DNA from: G963667855 sp963667855
GTDB taxonomy: Bacteria; Planctomycetota; Phycisphaerae; UBA1845
Length of the DNA: 64,000 bases
Reading direction: 5' to 3'
NCBI GenBank assembly: GCA_963667855.2
Contig: CAXXKI010000013.1
Coordinates: forward strand, 1 to 64,000
Shown here one piece after another: positions 17,013 to 28,110 of the stretch. Under the pieces are notes generated by a model. The model had not been told where the DNA came from and made no database searches. It worked only from the letters and a program-made list of their open reading frames with translations. Within the stretch, counting starts at the first letter, position 1, and each line of letters opens with the position of its first letter. The translations under genes were made by a program, and so were the position numbers.

Positions 17013-17214
17013 TGTATGATTCTCCAATACGGCATACGTAATTCCGCTGCAAACGAAGTATACAGCGAATCCACCTGAATCACCTTATGTCGTTTCGGCA
17101 TTTATAGAGTTGCGGAGTTGGACCGGTTTGGGGCGTTTTATATTGCTTTATCCGTTTCGTACGATAATATCACCACGCCCCCAAAGCAGAAACGGTGTTT
17201 GATATTACCTCTAT

Positions 17215-20200
17215 CTAGTCCAACGAGTCCTGGAAAGTGACGTAACCCCAGGTGGCAGGCCTGTGCATGTCTATCACACCTTGAGCAGACCATACCCAAT
17301 TGTCTTCGACAGCCTTATCGGGCTTCGTGTATTTCGCAGCAACGATTTCCATCGGCCATTCCACGCGGGAGAAGTTCATACGCCAGGTATCACCATCTCG
17401 CGGCGGGGTAGAAGTGCCAGCCGCTTCTGCCAGAGAACGCCAGGGCAACGCGAATTCCACCGACCAGTAATCGTCCGTATCCGAAGGATCGTTCAGGGTT
17501 CCCTCGATATGAACAGCCGACTCCAATCCATGCATATCCCAATTATGCAGAGCCGGACCGCCGTCTATATAGGTGCGAACCAGGAACAAATCGAAAACCG
17601 TGTTCAAAGCGTTAATCTCGATTTCGTAATACTCGCGGCAATCGCCGTTGGGATCGATGAATATCTCGAAATCGTTATCGTGGAAAATGATTTGATCGTG
17701 TTTTTTTAGAATTCCGCCGATATGCGGTTCGGTAAGTTTCGCCGCTATGAAAAGATGCTCGTTATCCCAGGCCATCTTCATTCGCGTATCGTATAACGGC
17801 GTTGGTTTCTTCTTGCCCTCAATGTCAACGAACAGTTCCGACCAGTCCGCTTTTTCCCAACACGGATCATCCAGCCTGCCGTCAATAACCGGCTTTTTGT
17901 CAGTTCGCCTGCACGCATATCGCCGGGCATTGGAGACTGCCGCGGATACGTCGAAAGCAATAGCGGTTTTCTCCGCGGGTTCTATCAACAGGTTTCGAGT
18001 TACTTTTCCACCGTCTTTGTGTTTAAAAGTGAGTTCAAGCTGCTCCAGGGCGGGGAGATCGCAAGTCGCAGTTCCATCGTTGGCAGAAACCCGCTTTTGG
18101 GTATAAAGCTCGTCGTCCCAATATACCTGCAGGCGGCCTTCGGAAGGAGTATCGGTTGAACCGTTGACAAAATCGATAGTGGTTTGTACCGGATTGACGT
18201 ATTTCCTGGTTACGTCATGCGCGTACACGTAATCTACTTCAGGTGCCCAGGCCAGCGGGAATTTCGTCCTTGTTTTCTTGAAGGAAACGGCATAAACGCG
18301 GTTCAGTTTCTTTGCGGGATCCGCTAGAGCCGCATCGCCGGTGAACCAGGCATAGTCCAGTCCTCGCGGGTCGGGTTCCGCCGCGCCGGCCACGTGCCAG
18401 CGGCCGTCCCATATCTCCACCCAACTGTGGTTACCCGGCTTATGTGTCCATTTGGGGATTCCCGCAAAACGGGCCGGTACACCCACTGCTCGGCAGGCGT
18501 CGATAAGCAATATTGATAAACCCGTACACGATGCGTATCCCGCGTCAATGGATTCGGTCGGACTCTGATCCGGCTTAGGCCGCTTGGTCGCGTGGTACTG
18601 TACATTCAGCTCTTTGAAAATCCTCTGGTTGAGCAGGTGGGCGGCTTCTGCGGCATTCTTGGTATCCTTTACCAGTTCTCCAAAGCGGTTGAAAAAGTCC
18701 ACTCGCCAGGAATCGCGTGCTTCATTCACGTTCGCATAGGGCAGCACGTAATTATAGAAAAATTCCTCGGGTATTTCACTTGCCCAGGGTGTCCGCGCTC
18801 TCGCCTTGTACGCCCCGGCGACGTTGTCCAGAATAAAATCACTTGTCAGAATTTTCAGGTCTCGCTCGGGCATATTGGCTATCAGAAAACACACTGCTGG
18901 TCGCTGACCTTCCGGAGCATCGCCGATGGCTTTGGTTAATTCCGCAGCGTTATCACCGGCAAGCTCGAGGTTCGCAGCGATGTCCGTCTGATACTCCTGG
19001 GGAATGCCCGCAGGCATCGCTATTGCCTTTTCCCATTTGACTTGAACAACCGGAGCTTCTGCCGAAGTATTCACGATCGTTTTCTGATCCGCTTTGAAAG
19101 AAACCGTTATCGAATCGCCTTTTTTATATTCACCGGTCAGCGGAACCAGAATGAAATCGTCGGTGATAACCGGGTTCAACTCTTTGCCGCTTGATAGTTC
19201 AACATTGCAGACACGGTGGGGGAGGAAGTGGAATAGCGGCTTGTTGTTCCAGTTTCCATCTCGATTGGCCGTTATATTGAGCGAATACCGGTTATTGGAT
19301 ATTACCAGATTCTGTCGCCACGGAAGATCGCTCGCCTGCCGGCGCACTTCCCAGGCCGGGTCGCCGTAAAACGCGACCGTGTCCCGATCCCAGGTAAGAC
19401 CAAGGTGATCGTCGCTTACAAATTCGTGCTTTTCCAATAGCTCCTTCATTCGCCGGTGGTCGTAGTGTTCAAGCTGAATATTATCCTTGCCCGGGTATTG
19501 GGAACCAAGCGTATGAAGCAGCGACTGGTTTATGGCGAAAAACGACTCGGCCAGGGTGAATCGCGGTCTCTGGTTCTCAAAATAGTTCAGCGAGCCCCAG
19601 CCCATGTAACCGAAAAAGGTGACCGCCGTATAACCGATCATCTGGTCCACGCCAGCCGAGTGCATGTACGCCGTTGCCATACAGTTCCGCTCCGGGATAT
19701 TCCCTATAAGGCAATTGCCAACGGCAAGATAAACCTTGGAGTTCGGGGAATTCACGTCGTGTCGGTTGCCTTGCGTGTCAACGCCGAATATCTGCCCGTC
19801 CTTGCAGCGGAAATAGCCGTCCTTGTAGTTATAACCGATCTGCCAGTCCCGCTCGGTGGCGTGCCCGCTGGTCATGAACAAGTCGGGCTTGAATTCGTTG
19901 AAACCATCGACCAGCCCCCTGGTGGAATCGACCGGAAAATCCTCTTTTACGGTTTTACCGCCTGGACGTTTTACCCATCGACCACCTGCCGTGCCTTCAT
20001 CGAACTTGATCCCCTCATCAAAAGAATCGAGATTTACCGAACCGCAGCCGCCCAGCGCCCGCCTTACAACAAAAGGCTCGCTGCGCCCTGCGATACGCTT
20101 GGCGTCATCGGCAGTAAACCCTGTGATAATTCCCCATATCGTGTCCGTATAGGGATCATCGTCCAGGCGGCGGAGCATTCGGTGCAAAGAAACAACCGCT

Positions 20201-20526
20201 TCTCGCCCGGTATCTTCAGGTTGAGCTACCAGGCATGTGTAGCGGGGCATGAGTTTACGCAAATGAGGGAGGCAGGCCTCGATTTCTTTTTCGTACACAA
20301 TGACCGAAGCGTCATACTTGTTTCGCAAAATACCAACCACCTCTTTCCAGTATGTTTGTTGCCAGGTGGATTGCGGAACCAGCACCACGTATGAAGATCT
20401 GGCAATTGGGCTTTGAGACGCTTCGGAAACTTTATCCGCTCCCTGTAAGCTGTAACAGCAGGTCAGCATTATAGAAAAAGCGACAAACCCCGGGATTCGG
20501 TTAAGCTTGTGTCCTGGAAAAATCAT
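17215..20526 (-). CDS. Secreted multidomain protein: C25-peptidase-like, transglutaminase-like, CBM9-like
   Basis: 1103 residues with a signal peptide (FVAFSIMLTCCYSLQGA). Residues ~45-400 resemble clan-CD C25 (gingipain-type) peptidases: a Rossmann-like start, a His in LFMTSGHATERDW (about H222), a Cys in YLAVGNCLIGN (about C272), and a closing FYGDPAWEVR. Residues ~590-750 are a transglutaminase-like papain fold: Cys in GYASCTGLS (about 667) and His in GNHSWVEIWDGRWH (about 700), with GAAEPD after it. Residues ~870-1095 are a CBM9-like beta-sandwich (KPVIDGRLDDPCWEKAD, NDFEIFIDPNGD). The start at 20526 follows GGAG. It is the last gene after GH38 and an unknown exported protein. Substrate is inferred to be protein or glycoprotein. 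Confidence 0.78.
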   Translation of the reverse strand: MIFPGHKLNRIPGFVAFSIMLTCCYSLQGADKVSEASQSPIARSSYVVLVPQSTWQQTYWKEVVGILRNKYDASVIVYEKEIEACLPHLRKLMPRYTCLVAQPEDTGREAVVSLHRMLRRLDDDPYTDTIWGIITGFTADDAKRIAGRSEPFVVRRALGGCGSVNLDSFDEGIKFDEGTAGGRWVKRPGGKTVKEDFPVDSTRGLVDGFNEFKPDLFMTSGHATERDWQIGYNYKDGYFRCKDGQIFGVDTQGNRHDVNSPNSKVYLAVGNCLIGNIPERNCMATAYMHSAGVDQMIGYTAVTFFGYMGWGSLNYFENQRPRFTLAESFFAINQSLLHTLGSQYPGKDNIQLEHYDHRRMKELLEKHEFVSDDHLGLTWDRDTVAFYGDPAWEVRRQASDLPWRQNLVISNNRYSLNITANRDGNWNNKPLFHFLPHRVCNVELSSGKELNPVITDDFILVPLTGEYKKGDSITVSFKADQKTIVNTSAEAPVVQVKWEKAIAMPAGIPQEYQTDIAANLELAGDNAAELTKAIGDAPEGQRPAVCFLIANMPERDLKILTSDFILDNVAGAYKARARTPWASEIPEEFFYNYVLPYANVNEARDSWRVDFFNRFGELVKDTKNAAEAAHLLNQRIFKELNVQYHATKRPKPDQSPTESIDAGYASCTGLSILLIDACRAVGVPARFAGIPKWTHKPGNHSWVEIWDGRWHVAGAAEPDPRGLDYAWFTGDAALADPAKKLNRVYAVSFKKTRTKFPLAWAPEVDYVYAHDVTRKYVNPVQTTIDFVNGSTDTPSEGRLQVYWDDELYTQKRVSANDGTATCDLPALEQLELTFKHKDGGKVTRNLLIEPAEKTAIAFDVSAAVSNARRYACRRTDKKPVIDGRLDDPCWEKADWSELFVDIEGKKKPTPLYDTRMKMAWDNEHLFIAAKLTEPHIGGILKKHDQIIFHDNDFEIFIDPNGDCREYYEIEINALNTVFDLFLVRTYIDGGPALHNWDMHGLESAVHIEGTLNDPSDTDDYWSVEFALPWRSLAEAAGTSTPPRDGDTWRMNFSRVEWPMEIVAAKYTKPDKAVEDNWVWSAQGVIDMHRPATWGYVTFQDSLD

Positions 20527-20545
20527 GAGAAACTCCATAACTCAT

Positions 20546-21586
20546 CTATTGTTTTGCTTTCGCTTCATCGGTTCGAGTAGACATTATCCGCGAGGTATCC
20601 TCAAGCCGGATAGTCGCGTACGTCGGCGTTATGATCCCCAGTGGATTTTCCTCCGCCTCGTCCTGCTCTATGACCAGAAAACCAAGTATTGCGGAATTAA
20701 ACCCGCGCCAGGTCAGGTCAATCCACTTTGGTGATTTCTCCAACTTATAACGAGCAACGATCCTGAGCCGGGTGAGAAAAACCGAAAGCGTCAGTTCCTT
20801 TTCCCCGCCAGCAACCTTGTCGGCCGGGTCGAGTAAATCCACCTGCGCGATATCGATTTTCGCCCTGGTCGAATCAGGTAATACCATCTCGATGTTTTCC
20901 TTGACCCATTCGGAAACCTTCTTTCGGTTCTTGGAAAAACCGCTTGTAGTTATGATATTATTACGTGAGTGCGCCAGGGCGGGCCAGGTTTCCAGCAGCC
21001 GGTATGGAAATTCCAGGATAAGTGTGATGTCCTGTTTCTCCGGCGCTTGGCCGCGAGTAATACGCAGTACCGGTTCGTTAAACGGATCGTAATTAGCCGT
21101 CGTTGGCGGCGCGTTTCTCCTGATTACCGCGTGATTCCCGGCGGAAGTTATTCGAACGGTACTCGTCCGTTTCAACTCCTTATCCGTATACCGCAGTTGT
21201 ATCTGCCTCGCCAGGGGGGCGAGTTTGCTCGCCGGGTCGTGTATTAATGCCAGGGCGGATACGTTTTTCGGAACGCGGTAAAAGGCGGTTACGGTGTTTT
21301 CGAATAGTTCGGTGGTAAATTCACCCGGTTTTATGGTTTCGCCGTCAGGCATGACCACCAGAATACTGCGGGCGAGGCGTTTTGCCATTTCTCCAATGGC
21401 TGGTTTTTCCTTCAGCGGAGCCAGTTCGTGCTCCATACAGTGATTGTCGATATTCAGCGTGATACAAATCTGGTCGGTACTCCATTCCACCTTGCCGGTG
21501 TGGATAAGGATCGGGTGAGCCTTCGTCGTTGCAACGCAGGCAAAGCCGACCAGCAATATACCAAGCAGCTTTTGTCTATTGATCAT
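20546..21586 (-). CDS. Exported protein of unknown function
   Basis: 346 residues with a signal peptide (KLLGILLVGFACVATTKA, cut before HPILIHTG). The mature protein is mostly beta-strand, with no recognised catalytic motif; the AHPILIHTGKVEWS start recalls exported metal- or adhesion-related beta proteins, but this is not enough to name it. It overlaps the GH38 stop by 11 bp and is followed 20 bp later by the large C25/transglutaminase protein, so the three are translated from one message and probably cooperate outside the cytoplasm. Confidence 0.72.
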   Translation of the reverse strand: MINRQKLLGILLVGFACVATTKAHPILIHTGKVEWSTDQICITLNIDNHCMEHELAPLKEKPAIGEMAKRLARSILVVMPDGETIKPGEFTTELFENTVTAFYRVPKNVSALALIHDPASKLAPLARQIQLRYTDKELKRTSTVRITSAGNHAVIRRNAPPTTANYDPFNEPVLRITRGQAPEKQDITLILEFPYRLLETWPALAHSRNNIITTSGFSKNRKKVSEWVKENIEMVLPDSTRAKIDIAQVDLLDPADKVAGGEKELTLSVFLTRLRIVARYKLEKSPKWIDLTWRGFNSAILGFLVIEQDEAEENPLGIITPTYATIRLEDTSRIMSTRTDEAKAKQ

Positions 21587-24500
21587 CGGTTAATGCCTTA
21601 GGAACAGCAAACCATATATCGATTTCGTTAAAGAATGTTCCCTGTCCCACATCCTCGCAGATCCACAGCAGATGCCGGTAAGGACCAATCGGTTTATCCT
21701 TCATTTTAATAGTTGTTGCGTGAGTGCCGCCTTCACCGAGTTCGCGAGTATCCACGATTGCGATCAGCTGCCAATCGGTTGGAACTCCGGCTTTGAAACC
21801 GGGGTCGGGCATGGTTTCATCGTTACTGCCCCAGACCGAGAAGTACTGAGGAGCGCGGTTGGATACATGCCGCGAGTACGTGTTTATCCTATCCAGGAAC
21901 CGGGATTCCTGCAGATCAATAGTGAATCGCCCCTCGTTATCGTACCAGACCGACCTCCCGGTGTCGTCGCTGTTCTCGGCCACCTCGCCGTCATTCAGCC
22001 GTACCAGTTGATCGCCTACCGCGCCCGACTGGCTGTGAATGCCCAGTTCCGGATCACCCGTATAGGTACGGAATACGAAACCAGCTTTGTTCTGGGCGTC
22101 TACTCCATCCTGTTGGCTTGGCTCTTCGATATCCGTCTGCTCTTTTTCCGGCATTCGCTGTGATTCCACCTTCGCTATCGGTTCGTGGTCTTGGAATACC
22201 GGGGGAGCCTTTTCCGCATATTTGTGACGCACCGCGATCGGTTTCGCATCCGGAAAACTTTCGCCCAGGGGGACGCCCGGCTTGATTTCGGCTTCGTCGC
22301 CAACGGTTATTGCGAAAATACGTATGCGTTCATCATACGGCAGAGTAACGCTATCCGCTTCGTTACGCGGCAAAACGTAATGATATATGTAGGAAAAACG
22401 GTAAGCCTGGTTGCCTGCCGTTCGATGGTGACGATGGGTGGCAAACCAGGCGATTGGACTGGTTTTGACGTAAGCGGGGAGGATTGAAACCACTCGCCCG
22501 TTACAGTTGAAATCCACCTCGCCGAACTGCTGATCCCATACCCGATCATACCATTGGCCTATAAAACCGGTCCAATCCTGAATATCCAAGGTTTCGGGTG
22601 TGTTGCCGACAATGAAAGTCGCCTGTACATCATCAGTGGCCGCCGCCAGCAGGTGAATCTGCTTACCTCCTGCGTCGGGCAACTTGATTTTCTGTCCCCG
22701 ACAGGTAACCGCCTGGGATTCGCCTGCCTTCGTCGAACCCAAATGGAATTGCACGTCGTCATCCGTCAGCCTTTCCGGCAGCAGTTCCGCGGGATAACTC
22801 AATCCGTCTACATCCATCGCTCCGTCTTTACGGTCAGCGTCAAAGCTGGCCACATCCGTGTCAAACGGTAAAACAACAGGAGTGGAGACATAAGCCTTCT
22901 TCGATTCCATTTGCGGTTCCGCCAGCTTGATCAGGAAAGAACGCAAACCGTATGGGGATAAACTAAAGTTAAGCTTGTGCCCCTTTACCTGCAGTGTTTG
23001 CAGCTTTCGCTCCTGACCGTCAACTTCGACCACGCTTTCCAGATTCGTTGGGAAAACGATTTGCCCGTCGGCGAGGTTCTCGCCCCATAGTTCCTGCACA
23101 CGGACCACAATGCCCTCTTGCCGTTCCGCTCCCTTGAGAGCCACAATGTCGAATTGCGGACTGTTGCAATTAGCGAAGGTGAAAGTTTTACCCATTACGC
23201 CAGGATGCTTATTGGTTATAAACGCCCTGAGCGGCTGGTTGAAACGCCGGCCTCTCCATTGGCTTTTGGCTTTACGCCAGTCACCTTCGTGGGAGTACAA
23301 CCCGTAGCGTATGTCGTGGATACCCCAATCCTGGCTGTGTTGGTCGAAGAAGGAATTACGCACGCCCGGCGTATAGAGCAGTGTCAGACGCATTTCGTTA
23401 TCCGCCGGTTTGTCCGATCCGAATTTGGAATCTTCGAGAATGGTCACGCCGAATTCGCCGCCTGTATCGGTCAGATCCGACCATTCGTGAGATGGAACCT
23501 CGTACTTGACCGGTTCGTTATTTCCTCGCTCGATCGTACCCATACCCCAGTTGTAGGTAGCCTGCGGATTGCTCGCGGTAAAGGGGAAAGAAGCTTTCAA
23601 CGAGCATTCAGTCGATTGCCAGTCGATTTTTGCCGCAATTTCCACCGTTTGTCCCGGGTCATCCCGGGTTAGGCGAATCACCTGGGTAAATTCCGAATTC
23701 CTGGCTTTTCTGGTAATCGCCAGCGCAACTCGAAGCGGACCGTTTTCCACAATCCGCATCTGTGGCTTGCCGTCTACCTTACCCGTCGGGGGATTCTTCC
23801 GGTCGTTCCAATCCATATTCCATGCCGGATATGAACGCGGCCGCTCGTAGGTGAAAACCAGACTGGCTGGTTTAGCCAATACCTCTCGATTGGTTCGTAA
23901 ATCAAAAACGCTCTCGATATCACCGGCTTCGTTTACGGTTACTCGATAGCTTTCGTTTTCCAGTGAATTACCGGTTATCTTCGGACCCTTACCGTCTGCA
24001 AACGGCGTTTTGGAGGGGCGAACGTCGTAAACAACATATCCGTTGGCGGGAACGGTGGCTAAAAAGATCAGCTTCGATTTTCCGCTTTCCCTGCCCAGAA
24101 GCTGAGAGGGGACTTCACCACCGTCGGGAGCGAGAACGCGAAACGCTGGCGAAACCGTATCGTCGATGCTTGCTTCCACTATATCGGTACGCTCTATTGC
24201 CAGGGGGTTGAAAACCACAATCGGCGTGCCGGTCACCTGTGTATCCAACAATGCCGACACCCTCCCGACCGAATGCGTCATGACATCCGCGAACTGGTTA
24301 TGAGCGATAAGGTCGTCATTCCAGGAGTAATTATACGCCTTTGGAATACTCGTTCCCGGCAGGATATCGTGCATCTGGTTGGCCAGTAGTCGCACCCACG
24401 CCCGCTCCAGCTTCGCTTGCGGATATACGCTTTGTCCCAACCAGGCACTTTGCACCGCCGCCCGTTCCGCCGCGTCGGCCAGTTGCTCGCCCATCCGGTT

Positions 24501-25526
24501 CCACCGTTTCATATAACTCTGCGATGTAAGTGTGCCCGCCGAGTGTTCGGTTAAAAGCATATCACCCTTGTAGCGGGGCAGTCGATTACGCAGTTCCGGC
24601 GTTATATCCTGATACAACTGCTCGGAAGAAGTCAGCAGAATATCCATCTGCCGATCGGCTTGCGTGCCGCTTTCCGTATAATTTTGAACATCTTCCTCCC
24701 GCGGAGCACCACCCTGGTCGCCTACTCCGTAATAATGATAGTCAGCCCATAAACCGTAAAGCTGGCCGTTTTTGTTCACCCGGTCAATCCAATGCTGGTT
24801 TGTACCAACTAACCCATCAACGCTGCTGGCGTAAGAACCGGGATCGAGAGCCGCTATTACGCTGTTACCGTCCGGACCTTCCCATAGCCCTACGGGGAAC
24901 GGAATTCCCACTGCCGAGCCCCAGGTCAATTTCTGCGTAGAGAATCCGATTAATCCGCAGTGAGCCCAGAGCGAGGGCATGGAAGCGGGAAAACCAAAGC
25001 AGTCCGGAAGCATGAAATCCGCACTCTGTTTCCCGAATTCCCTTTGAAAATAGAGGTTCCCGTAGAGCACCTGGCGGATAATCGATTCCGCTGATGGTAC
25101 GTTTACGTCACCTTCATCCACGCTCGAACCGGATACAAACCAGCGGTTTTCGGCTATGTACTTCTTGAGCTTTTCGTAACGCTCCGGGTAATACTCCTTC
25201 ATCATTTCGTACCGGACCGAGCCGGTAAAGCTGAAAACATAATCCGGATACTTCTCCAGTCTGGCGAAATTGTCATCCAGTGTGCTTTTTATGTATTCGT
25301 CGATGGTCTTTACGAAATCCCATCGCCATTGCGTATCCAGGTGGGCATAGCCGACGCAGTAAAGGGCCTTGTTCTCCGGATTGGACAGATCACGAGAAGG
25401 ATCCTTCTGCCGGGTGAGTTTCTGGGCATCGTTTTCCCCCGTAACCGGTAACGCATGGGTCATTTCACTTAATAAAGTCATTGTTAGAATTACGCCGATT
25501 GTTTTAAACCTGGTTTTCATTTTCAA
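21576..25526 (-). CDS. Secreted GH38 alpha-mannosidase with C-terminal discoidin-like domain
   Basis: 1316 residues, longer than the typical ~850-1050 for GH38. Signal peptide (KTIGVILTMTLLSEMTHA). The GH38 catalytic module starts with GYAHLDTQWRW (metal His/Asp, about 62-64) and has the nucleophile Asp in LPDCFGFP (D175). A helical bundle and long beta-sandwich follow, with an F5/8-type (discoidin-like) region near the end (RFLDRINTYSRHVS, FSVWGSND). It would remove alpha-mannosyl residues from extracellular glycans. GAGAGG precedes the ATG. It lies 45 bp after the PTS HPr-EI-IIA gene, recalling the mannosidase/PTS pairing of E. coli mng, though MngB is cytoplasmic. Confidence 0.9.
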   Translation of the reverse strand: MKMKTRFKTIGVILTMTLLSEMTHALPVTGENDAQKLTRQKDPSRDLSNPENKALYCVGYAHLDTQWRWDFVKTIDEYIKSTLDDNFARLEKYPDYVFSFTGSVRYEMMKEYYPERYEKLKKYIAENRWFVSGSSVDEGDVNVPSAESIIRQVLYGNLYFQREFGKQSADFMLPDCFGFPASMPSLWAHCGLIGFSTQKLTWGSAVGIPFPVGLWEGPDGNSVIAALDPGSYASSVDGLVGTNQHWIDRVNKNGQLYGLWADYHYYGVGDQGGAPREEDVQNYTESGTQADRQMDILLTSSEQLYQDITPELRNRLPRYKGDMLLTEHSAGTLTSQSYMKRWNRMGEQLADAAERAAVQSAWLGQSVYPQAKLERAWVRLLANQMHDILPGTSIPKAYNYSWNDDLIAHNQFADVMTHSVGRVSALLDTQVTGTPIVVFNPLAIERTDIVEASIDDTVSPAFRVLAPDGGEVPSQLLGRESGKSKLIFLATVPANGYVVYDVRPSKTPFADGKGPKITGNSLENESYRVTVNEAGDIESVFDLRTNREVLAKPASLVFTYERPRSYPAWNMDWNDRKNPPTGKVDGKPQMRIVENGPLRVALAITRKARNSEFTQVIRLTRDDPGQTVEIAAKIDWQSTECSLKASFPFTASNPQATYNWGMGTIERGNNEPVKYEVPSHEWSDLTDTGGEFGVTILEDSKFGSDKPADNEMRLTLLYTPGVRNSFFDQHSQDWGIHDIRYGLYSHEGDWRKAKSQWRGRRFNQPLRAFITNKHPGVMGKTFTFANCNSPQFDIVALKGAERQEGIVVRVQELWGENLADGQIVFPTNLESVVEVDGQERKLQTLQVKGHKLNFSLSPYGLRSFLIKLAEPQMESKKAYVSTPVVLPFDTDVASFDADRKDGAMDVDGLSYPAELLPERLTDDDVQFHLGSTKAGESQAVTCRGQKIKLPDAGGKQIHLLAAATDDVQATFIVGNTPETLDIQDWTGFIGQWYDRVWDQQFGEVDFNCNGRVVSILPAYVKTSPIAWFATHRHHRTAGNQAYRFSYIYHYVLPRNEADSVTLPYDERIRIFAITVGDEAEIKPGVPLGESFPDAKPIAVRHKYAEKAPPVFQDHEPIAKVESQRMPEKEQTDIEEPSQQDGVDAQNKAGFVFRTYTGDPELGIHSQSGAVGDQLVRLNDGEVAENSDDTGRSVWYDNEGRFTIDLQESRFLDRINTYSRHVSNRAPQYFSVWGSNDETMPDPGFKAGVPTDWQLIAIVDTRELGEGGTHATTIKMKDKPIGPYRHLLWICEDVGQGTFFNEIDIWFAVPKALTDDQ

Positions 25527-25570
25527 CCTCTCGATTCCTTGAGTGGTATAACCTGTTTCGCTTGTTCCGC

Positions 25571-28110
25571 TTATTGGGGCCCTGCCTCCGAAATATCCAT
25601 ATCCAGTTCGCCTGCCACAAAGGCGTATAACGCGTTTTCGTCTGGAGCATCAGCGATTCTGTCGCGAAAATCCTCATGCATTAATCGCCGGGCAAGCGTT
25701 GAAAATACCTTTAAATGTGTATTACCCCTATCACGTTCGTTCATGGCCAGCATGATCACCGTGTTTACCGGATTGCCGTCCACGGATCCCCACTCGACCG
25801 GTTTTTTCAACTTCGCAATCACGATCGAACTGGCCGATACGGCGTCTGTCTTGCAATGGGGAATGGCGAATCCATGGCCCAGCCCGGTTGTACTGTCACC
25901 TTCTCGCATCCAGATAGTTTCTTCCAGCTTTTGAGGATTGTCGGTTCTGCCGGCCACAAAAAGCTCGTCCACCATGTGCTTTATCGCTTCTGCTTTTGTG
26001 TCACAATCGGCGTCGATGGTGACCAGCTCTGCTGATAAAAGCGTTTCATCCGGCGAACTTTGCATCGATTCATCCAGTAATCGTTCCACATCATAAGCCG
26101 TTTCGCAGGTTAGAGCTTTTTCAAGCATTTCCCGACAATCAGATTGCTTTTGGTATTTAACCTTATTCAGAATCGGCAGCAGTTCAGAAGCTACTACGCT
26201 GATTTCGTCCAGCCCCAACCCGCCAAGCAGCGGCAGGTTACGGACATTGCTGGCCATATCCCCGCAGATCCCCACCCAGCGATCGTGCTTTCGGGCGGTC
26301 TTTACTATAGTGTTCAATACCCGCAGAAAAGCAGGGTGACGGGGGTTGGCCAGCGGGGAGATGAACTCGTTGCACCGGTCAGCGGCGAATAAGTATTGGG
26401 ATAAATCGTTGGTGCCCACACTGAAAAAATCGACCAGCTTGCACACCTCGTCCAGCGAGAATACTATCGTCGGTACCTCGACCATTATGCCGATCTTCAT
26501 GCCCGGATCGTAATCCACGTTTATACTGCTCAGGTGCTCTTGCGTTTCCGCAATCCGGTGCATGAAACCGTAAACCTCCTCCACGGAGGAAACCATGGGA
26601 GCCATCAGCCATACTTGCCCGAAAGCCGAAGCGCGTAGAATTGCCCGCAATTGGGCGTTAATCAGGTGTGGATGCTCTCTGTATGCTCTTATTCCACGGC
26701 AGCCCAAAGCCGGATTGCCTTCCGGGGGGACGCTGAAGAAGGGTAGTGGTTTGTCCGCACCAACGTCATATGTGCGGATGATTACCGGTTTGTTTCCCCG
26801 CCGCCTTTACCGCTTTTTTGAATAATTCAAACTGCACCTCTTCCGCTGGAGATGTCTGCCGGTCGGTAAAGAACGTTTCCGTACGCAGCAAGCCTATACC
26901 GTCTGCATACGCCAGTTTATCCGATTCAAGATCCTCGACCGCGTTGGCGTTTATCGATACTTTTAAACCGCTGCCGTCATCAGTACCGGAATCCGCCAGG
27001 GCGCTTCGAGTCAATCTCGCCAGGCGTCGTGCGTGTTTCTCCGCCTCCCGCGCGTAATAGCGGGTTGTATTAGATTGCGGATTTCTTATGGCTACGCCCA
27101 GGTGAGCGTCGACGATCGCTTCCTCCCCGGTGACAAACGCCGAACGGGCGCCTGCTACTTCCGTCAATGTTGGAATACCCAGTGACTTGGCCAGGATGAT
27201 CACGTGGGCGGTCCTGCCCACCTTTTCAAAAACCAACCCCCGGATCAACCTTCTGTCCGTACTCAAAAGCTGGCGGGGAGTCATGTTTTGAGCCACCAAT
27301 ACCGAAGGTGCCGTGAGGTGGATTGTGGTTTCCGGCAACGAATCCTCACAGAGCTCTTCAAGTATCTGCAAGCCGATGTCCTCAATATCAACCGCCCGCT
27401 CCCTGGTATATGCGTTTTCCGACGCCCGGAGCTGCTTGCAGAACAGGCGGGTTGCCTCGACTATGGACTTGGCTGCGGATTCACCGCTTTCGATTCGTGC
27501 CTGGGTATCTTTCGTCAATTCGATATCATTGACGATGGAAAGGTGAGCGTTAAGTATTCCGTTGCGTGTGTCGTTTTCCGTGTCGTTCAGCTGCCTTTTC
27601 GATACTATGGTGTACTCTTTCGATCGCCTGAGCGTGTTTAGCCAGTTCCTTTTCCGGCGACTCCTGCTGCAAGCCGGGGAATGTGTCGGGAATCTGCGAA
27701 TTGGCTAAAACGACTACCTCGCCTCGGCCTATACCGCGAACCAGGGGAATACCTGCATGATAATCAGCCTCAAGATCCTGAAACGAATACGGCAGAGATA
27801 TTTCGCCTTTATCCGTTTCCGGTATCATCTCTTCGGTAAGGTTGGGAAGTATCCTGTCCACGCAACCCTGCAGAGCTTTCAACGCTTCCTTGGCTTTTTC
27901 GCCCGAAACTTCAAAACGGCATGGGTCGTCGCCGCGAATGTCGGCCGATACGATCGCCAGCGTACTCTTTGCGTTTACCCGCATACCGGTCCTCTTGTTG
28001 ACCAGAATAACCTCTGCGGGATATTTCTTTACCGCGTCGACTATACGGCTTGCCGGTCGGGCGTGCAGCCCGCTGGCTACCGGGCAGCGAAATGTGTGGT
28101 TAAAGTCCAT
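25571..28110 (-). pseudogene. PTS multiphosphoryl transfer protein HPr-EI-IIA(Fru), two frameshifts
   Basis: Three adjoining frames together encode one protein in FryA order. 28110-27550 holds HPr (active His in SGLHARPAS, H16) and the start of EI. 27518-26766, whose frame is open upstream, holds the EI phosphohistidine region (GRTAHVIILAKSLGIP) and the start of the PEP barrel. 26707-25571 holds the barrel end (GIMVEVPTIV, FSVGTNDLSQY, GICGDMAS) and IIA-Fru (GHGFAIPHCKT). The first switch lies within about 27571-27600 and the second within about 26786-26800; both are +1 and conserved sequence continues on each side. If the shifts are real, sugar phosphotransfer here needs other PTS parts; if artefacts, the gene is intact (about 840 residues). 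Confidence 0.85.

Noticed and set aside
19456..20394. 312-codon plus-strand frame inside the large secreted protein gene
   Set aside because: Antisense shadow; the minus frame shows domain motifs and continues for over 1100 codons.
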